From a bacterium (GTDB lineage: Bacteria; Armatimonadota; Zipacnadia; Zipacnadales; Zipacnadaceae), in contig JAUVZM010000001.1 in assembly GCA_030602615.1 (NCBI GenBank), forward strand, positions 1 through 64,000: a stretch of DNA of 64,000 nucleotides, given 5' to 3'. Shown piece after piece: positions 59,942 through 64,000 of the stretch. A program made the translations under genes and the position numbers. The notes below the pieces were generated by a model that worked only from the letters and a program-made list of their open reading frames with translations, made no database searches and was not told the origin of the DNA. The number at the start of each line of letters is the position of its first letter. The stretch's first letter is position 1.

Positions 59942-60205
59942 CTACGTTCCTCCTCAGAACAATTGTGACAGTGTCGGCTCTCTAACAAAACAGTGTCGTA
60001 GGCTCTGCCCACTACAGAGTCGGACAGCAATTTTAGGCAGTTGTCCCCGGCTCTGCTGTTACGGCAATTCTCTTACTTATATATAGTCCTAGTAGTAGTA
60101 AGGCAGTGGATTGCGTGGAAAAGCCCGCTCGTGCCTATGAAACAAACAATATCGGTGTAGATAACGTTGGGAAAGCGCTGAGTAGAACTCAACTGGTTTT
60201 GCACA

Positions 60206-60276
60206 GTATCCACACCGGGATTAATTATGCCTAATCTTCCCCGTCTTGTCAACAGGCTATCTGCTAGTTGTCAACA
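60206..60276. other. DnaA-box-like sites in the dnaA-dnaN gap
   Basis: GTATCCACA (60206-60214, one change from TTATCCACA) and two TTGTCAACA sites (60246-60254, 60268-60276) lie in the 346-bp gap. They may belong to the origin or to dnaA/dnaN control. The rest of the gap (59942-60205) shows only an AT-rich stretch (near 60060-60110) and no gene. Confidence 0.5.
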
Positions 60277-60287
60277 GCGATAGCAAG

Positions 60288-61652
60288 TTAGGCCTGCAGA
60301 CCACTCTTCAGATCATTGATCAACCACAGCACTTCTTCATCGGTCTCCAGCAGTTCACTTACCTTGTTATATCCATGCAGGATAGTGCTGTGGTCCCGAC
60401 CGCCGAAGAAGTCGCCGATATTGGCCAGTGAATTGTTGGTCAGCTCTCGGCATAGGTATATGGCTACTTGCCGCGGCCAGACAATCTCCTGATTGCGCTT
60501 CGGTCCCAGCATGTCCTCCAGGGGACAGTCCATCTGGTCGGCCACATATTCAGCAATATCTCGTACTGAGACCGACCTGGGCGCGGCGGCGGTTGAGTAG
60601 TCGGAGATCAATTCCTCCACGGCCGACAGCGTTGGCTGCTCGTTGGTAAGAGAGATCTGAGCACATACCTTGAGCAGCGCCCCCTCGAGCACCCGGATAT
60701 TGGACTCGATCTTCTCGGCGATGTAAGTGAGTATTTCGCGAGGCAGGTCCAGACCTTCAGACTGGGCCTTCTTATCGAGAATAGCAATGCGGGTCTCGAC
60801 GTCGGGGCAGCGCAGGTCGGCAACTATACCCATCTCCAGACGACTGCGCAGCCGGTCGTTCATCAGTTGCAAGTGCCGGGGAGGCGCGTCGCTGGCAATC
60901 ACCACCTGCTTATTCGTCTCGTAAAGGGTATTGAAGGTGTGGAAGAATTCTTCCTCTGATGCTGGCCCCTTGATAGCAGCGATAAACTGAACATCGTCCA
61001 CCAGCCAGACATCTACATTGCGGTAACGGCGTCGGAACTGGGCAGTGCGGTTATCGCGTATTGACCCGATAAGCTGGTTCACGAAGCTTTCCGCCGAGAT
61101 GTATACCACCTGCAAGTTGGGATTGTGCTCAACAACTGCGTGCCCAATTGCCTGCAGTAGATGGGTCTTGCCCAGTCCGACCTTGCTATGAATGAAGAAC
61201 GGGTTGTAGCTCTTGCCCGGCGACTTAGAAACCTGCTGGCCAGCGGCGTGGGCAAAGCGATTGCAGTCGGCTACTACGAAGTTCTCAAATGTGTACTTCG
61301 GATTCAGGGGGACACTGCCAAAGCCCGTAGCGACGGGCGTGGCTGGCGCGGTGTGCACTGTCTGCGGCATTGGCTGATTGGCTTGGTGCTCTACGACCTG
61401 CATCTCCACGCGCACGGGCTTTTCCACCAGCTCGCTTAGGCACGAGCTTATTGCTGGCAGGTGCTTCTCCCTTAACCAGTCACGTGCGAACTCATTGGCA
61501 ACGCCTAACAGAAGCGTCTCGCCATCAAACTCCAGCACCTGCGCACTGCGTAGGAAACTGTCGCAAGCCGCGTGGCCCACGCTCTCAGCTAACTGGGGAA
61601 GAGCTGATTGCCAAAGCTGCGCAAGTCCCGACGATGAGATCGTTTCGGGCAT
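60288..61652 (-). CDS. dnaA: Chromosomal replication initiator DnaA
   Basis: 454 residues in the four-domain order: domain I (1-90), a short linker (about 90-115), an AAA+ domain with [19 protein letters not shown], Walker [12 protein letters not shown], Walker [11 protein letters not shown], and domain IV with the DNA-binding signature [16 protein letters not shown]. Walker A has Lys-Val (SKVGLGKT) where most DnaA have Gly-Gly/Gly-Val. The GLGKT core is intact. It is flanked on both sides by DnaA-box-like sites. Confidence 0.97.
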   Translation of the reverse strand: MPETISSSGLAQLWQSALPQLAESVGHAACDSFLRSAQVLEFDGETLLLGVANEFARDWLREKHLPAISSCLSELVEKPVRVEMQVVEHQANQPMPQTVHTAPATPVATGFGSVPLNPKYTFENFVVADCNRFAHAAGQQVSKSPGKSYNPFFIHSKVGLGKTHLLQAIGHAVVEHNPNLQVVYISAESFVNQLIGSIRDNRTAQFRRRYRNVDVWLVDDVQFIAAIKGPASEEEFFHTFNTLYETNKQVVIASDAPPRHLQLMNDRLRSRLEMGIVADLRCPDVETRIAILDKKAQSEGLDLPREILTYIAEKIESNIRVLEGALLKVCAQISLTNEQPTLSAVEELISDYSTAAAPRSVSVRDIAEYVADQMDCPLEDMLGPKRNQEIVWPRQVAIYLCRELTNNSLANIGDFFGGRDHSTILHGYNKVSELLETDEEVLWLINDLKSGLQA

Positions 61653-61854
61653 GCCAACACCTCTATGTGTATAAAAGTGAGCTATCCAGACATAAGACTG
61701 GCTATCCAGGCATTCGGCTCGAAAGGTGAGAGGATACCGCCAGGTTCGGCTGCTGAGGTGTGGTTATTGCGTCAAGTTCTAGTGCGTGGTAAGGATGCAG
61801 TGATGGTTGCTAAGTAGTGCTGCGAAAGATTACAACTAAACCGGCTTCCCCGAC

Positions 61855-62230
61855 TTTTCCACAATATTTATCCACAAATGTGGAAAACGTGGGCCCTCCC
61901 AGATGTAGAGTAAGTATAGCACAAATCAAAACCGATGTAAAGAGGAAAAACCAGCAATTTCCAAAATTATTACAAGTTTTTTCCAAGGTCCCCTATTTCA
62001 GTGGACTAATATGCCTAACCAGCCCCAAATCCTCACCGAATCGGCGGCATCCTCTCTCTATGCCCCATAATCTGCTGCCATAGCCAAGACGTTGCTCCTT
62101 ACAGAAGATAGCTGCCGGAAATCAGCGTCAGCAACACCTTAACTCTCCCTGTTGTGTCCTGGACAGATGCCTGCCCCAAATCCATAATTGTGGAAAACTC
62201 TGGGGAAAACTGGGCATAAATTGTGGACAA
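61855..62230. other. Putative chromosomal origin (oriC)
   Basis: Three DnaA boxes lie within 33 bp: TTTTCCACA (61855-61863), perfect TTATCCACA (61868-61876) and the reverse TGTGGAAAA (61879-61887). Further boxes are TGTGGAAAA (62189-62197) and TGTGGACAA (62222-62230). An AT-rich tract at about 61940-61985 could be the unwinding element. The region 61653-62414 between dnaA and the next gene holds no convincing ORF. Confidence 0.75.
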
Positions 62231-62414
62231 CTCAGAGTTTTTTGATGCCTTCTGAGTTATAACTGAGCCATAGCGGGGTAGTAGCAGCGCATACTTATTG
62301 TGTGTACTTGCGGCGTGTGACTACAGGATAGCCCCGGCGCGAGTCAAGACTGAATTGCGCAGAGCCGATATTTTATCGGAGGAGGAGAATTAGAGCCGAG
62401 GAGGAATATAACAA

Positions 62415-63221
62415 TTGCAGCGCAGTGGCCAGTTTGAGGAAAGATCATTTAGTACTATGGGAACATCAACCGCACACCGTTCGCCTGCCACCCCCCAGTG
62501 GGAGCGGGTAAGAGAGCTTTACAGGCAGCCGAATCCCCTGCCCGGTGAGGTAGTGGGACGGATCGTGGCGGCGCTGAGCTCCGAGACCCGCCAGCAGATG
62601 CGTGGGCCCAGCGTAGCCTACGACCTCGATGCCCTGCTGTCGGGCAGTTACCAGGTGGCTACGCAGGGCCTTTCCGAGCTGTTAGCCGGTGTACACGCCT
62701 TTGCCGCTGCCCCGGTTGTCTCTTTGGCTGCCCTGCTGCGTGATCAAGCCCAGCAGCGTATCATCGCAGCCCAGGTCAGTTCGCGCTTCGGCGAACTGGC
62801 TCTGGATGCCCTCAGCAACACCGTTATGGATGTCGCTGCTGGTGGGCGAGGCATCCTCCAGGCAGAGCCTGCCCAGGTCGAAGCCGACTTCGGACGTTAT
62901 TTCACCGAACGAAACCTCACCGCACTTGGCGAGCGGTTCTTGGGTCACGACTTTGACCAGGTCTTCCGTTACTTTGTGGCTCGTGATATTGGTGATTTTG
63001 TGGGGACGGAGGCCTTCCCCTCGGTCAGCCACAGTTCTCGACTGCTTGACGAGGTGGCCCGATATTGCCGTGATACCACTACCGCCGTAAGCCTGGCTGG
63101 CTTCGAGGATCAGCTCCAGGAATCGGTGCAGCTCACCACCGCCGAGCGCATCAAGCTGCTAGAGCCGATGGTTGCTGAAGGCATTACCGCAGGATTGGAT
63201 GTTCTGGCCGGAGGAGCATAA
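62415..63221 (+). CDS. qatB: QatB-like protein of a Qat-type defence module
   Basis: The 268-residue protein lies 3 bp upstream of the QatC-like gene. An inner start at residue 15 gives MGTSTAHRSPATPQW, which recalls the MGTS start of QatB proteins. The rest is helical (LPGEVVGRIVAALSSETRQQM; FGRYFTERNLTALGERFLGHDFDQVFRYFVARDIGDFVG) with no catalytic motif I can name. QatB is a required but uncharacterised part of the Qat anti-phage system. I annotate the TTG at 62415 because GAGGAGG is 10 nt upstream; the ATG at 62457 fits the family start but has no good ribosome-binding site. Family assignment rests on the neighbour and this weak similarity. Confidence 0.6.
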   Translation: MQRSGQFEERSFSTMGTSTAHRSPATPQWERVRELYRQPNPLPGEVVGRIVAALSSETRQQMRGPSVAYDLDALLSGSYQVATQGLSELLAGVHAFAAAPVVSLAALLRDQAQQRIIAAQVSSRFGELALDALSNTVMDVAAGGRGILQAEPAQVEADFGRYFTERNLTALGERFLGHDFDQVFRYFVARDIGDFVGTEAFPSVSHSSRLLDEVARYCRDTTTAVSLAGFEDQLQESVQLTTAERIKLLEPMVAEGITAGLDVLAGGA

Positions 63222-63224
63222 ACG

Positions 63225-64000
63225 GTGCCTGTACGGGTGCTGCAAATTGAGGGGGCAGATGACTCTGATCTGGTCGGGCTCTGCAATCCTGAGGGGGCTG
63301 ACTGGCTGCTGGACTGGCGCTCACCCCGCCGCAATGCCACCATTACCCTAACAGAGCTGCAGCAGCACCTGCCCGCTCCCCTCAGCCCGCTGGCCCGTGA
63401 CTTTGTTGATGTCGCCACTGGTATCTTCCTGGCTGATATTGCAGTTCCCCGCGGTCGCAACGAGCAGTGGGTCCGCGACATTGAGCTATGCCTGGTTGTG
63501 CGCGAACTTGATTTCTGGCAGGCCAACGCCGGCCTGCTCATTGGCCTCGTCCAGCGTCTAACCGGCGACAACTTCACGCTCGCTTTCTTGCCGCGCACCG
63601 ACGAGACAGATGAGCCTGCCGCAGATGAACGCCCTGCTAACTTTGAGGCGGATTGCGTGAGCCTGCTCTCCGGCGGGGTTGACTCGTTGGCTGGGGCAGC
63701 AATGTTGCTCGAGGCCAAGCGCCGACCGCATCTTGTCCTGCACTATTCGGGCAATCCCACGGTGCGCCAGGCCCAGGATAGCGTTGTCACAGTGCTGCGC
63801 AACAACTGGCCGGCAAGCCACGTGACCAGCGCGGTGCATGCCGCTCCTGAGACCAGCCGCGAGCAGGCTCTGCCCTACCCTCAACCAGAAGAGCGCGAAG
63901 ACTCCCGTCGGGCCCGCTCGCTACTGTTTATGGTGCTGGGTGCGGTCGCTGCCGCTACGACTGGCCTCGAAGAGGTCTACCTTCCCGAAAATGGCGTGCT
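63225..64000 (+). CDS. qatC: QatC-like (QueC-related) PP-loop protein, truncated by the window edge
   Basis: From the GTG at 63225 (GGAGGA 9 nt upstream) 258 residues are visible. An N-terminal domain of about 140 residues (VPVRVLQIEG ... LTGDNFTLAFLPR) precedes the ATP-pyrophosphatase loop SLLSGGVDSLAGA and, near the edge, SRRARSLLFMVLGAVAA and EEVYLPENGV. This order matches QatC of the Qat anti-phage system, which is built on the 7-cyano-7-deazaguanine synthase (QueC) fold with an extra N-terminal domain. Housekeeping QueC lacks that domain. The 3' half is outside the window. QatA (ATPase), usually upstream of QatB, is absent on the left, where the origin lies. Confidence 0.8.
   Translation, partial: MPVRVLQIEGADDSDLVGLCNPEGADWLLDWRSPRRNATITLTELQQHLPAPLSPLARDFVDVATGIFLADIAVPRGRNEQWVRDIELCLVVRELDFWQANAGLLIGLVQRLTGDNFTLAFLPRTDETDEPAADERPANFEADCVSLLSGGVDSLAGAAMLLEAKRRPHLVLHYSGNPTVRQAQDSVVTVLRNNWPASHVTSAVHAAPETSREQALPYPQPEEREDSRRARSLLFMVLGAVAAATTGLEEVYLPENGV

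Overview
The window is about 64 kb of bacterial chromosome with moderately high GC. It carries a complete rRNA operon at 7.7-13.8 kb and, at the right, a dnaA/dnaN/recF replication region with an origin-like cluster of DnaA boxes at 61.8-62.3 kb. The 16S gene is bacterial but has an unusual block just after the CCTACGGGAG motif, so the organism belongs to a poorly sampled lineage. The gene set suggests a Gram-negative-type (diderm) envelope: a secretin with PilM/PilN/PilO/PilP-like proteins, an AroK-AroB fusion, an ECF sigma factor with a membrane anti-sigma factor, large exported glycan enzymes and Gly/Tyr-rich exported proteins. Armatimonadota or a neighbouring phylum is my best guess, at low confidence, because no database search was possible.

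Layout. 0-7.4 kb: two-component proteins, a beta-CASP RNase, a LOG-like protein, a cold-shock gene, a lone rpsR (bS18) and a class-III aminotransferase. 7.4-13.8 kb: promoter, 16S, intrinsic terminator, tRNA-Ile, tRNA-Ala, 23S with a 132-nt expansion at the helix-45 region, and 5S. 13.8-15.6 kb: an MNT nucleotidyltransferase with a decayed HEPN partner, a small Cys-containing protein and a presenilin-like intramembrane protease. 15.6-25.4 kb, minus strand: folK, ftsH, tilS, purC, thrC, hom, accB, tRNA-Met and purB. 25.4-32.5 kb: a secreted glycoside hydrolase with a TPR-polysaccharide deacetylase, birA, and an ECF sigma/anti-sigma pair. 32.5-43.1 kb: a PASTA protein, aroKB, aroC and a secretin/pilus-type operon. 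43.4-49.5 kb: a receiver protein, an AAC(3)-like acetyltransferase and a fixABCX electron-transfer-flavoprotein operon. 49.5-53.5 kb: an AAA ATPase-DUF4276 pair lying between 100-bp direct repeats, a CDF metal exporter, and a Y1 (REP-associated) transposase gene with REP-like repeats inside it. 53.5-61.7 kb: a DUF4139 protein, rtcB, dciA-like, recF, dnaN and dnaA. 61.7-64 kb: the putative oriC and a QatB/QatC-like defence pair running off the right edge.

Nearly everything from 15.6 to 61.6 kb is on the minus strand, which is the leading-strand direction for a fork moving left from the putative origin. The rRNA operon is on the plus strand and would therefore be transcribed head-on to that fork. 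The strongest leads for undescribed biology are the QueC-like/QatB-like pair beside the origin, the bacterial presenilin homologue with its small partner, the repeat-flanked ATPase/DUF4276 islet, the secretin operon whose genes share near-identical PGPGG-coding repeats, the anti-sigma factor ending in an STN-like domain, and the terminator inside the rRNA operon.
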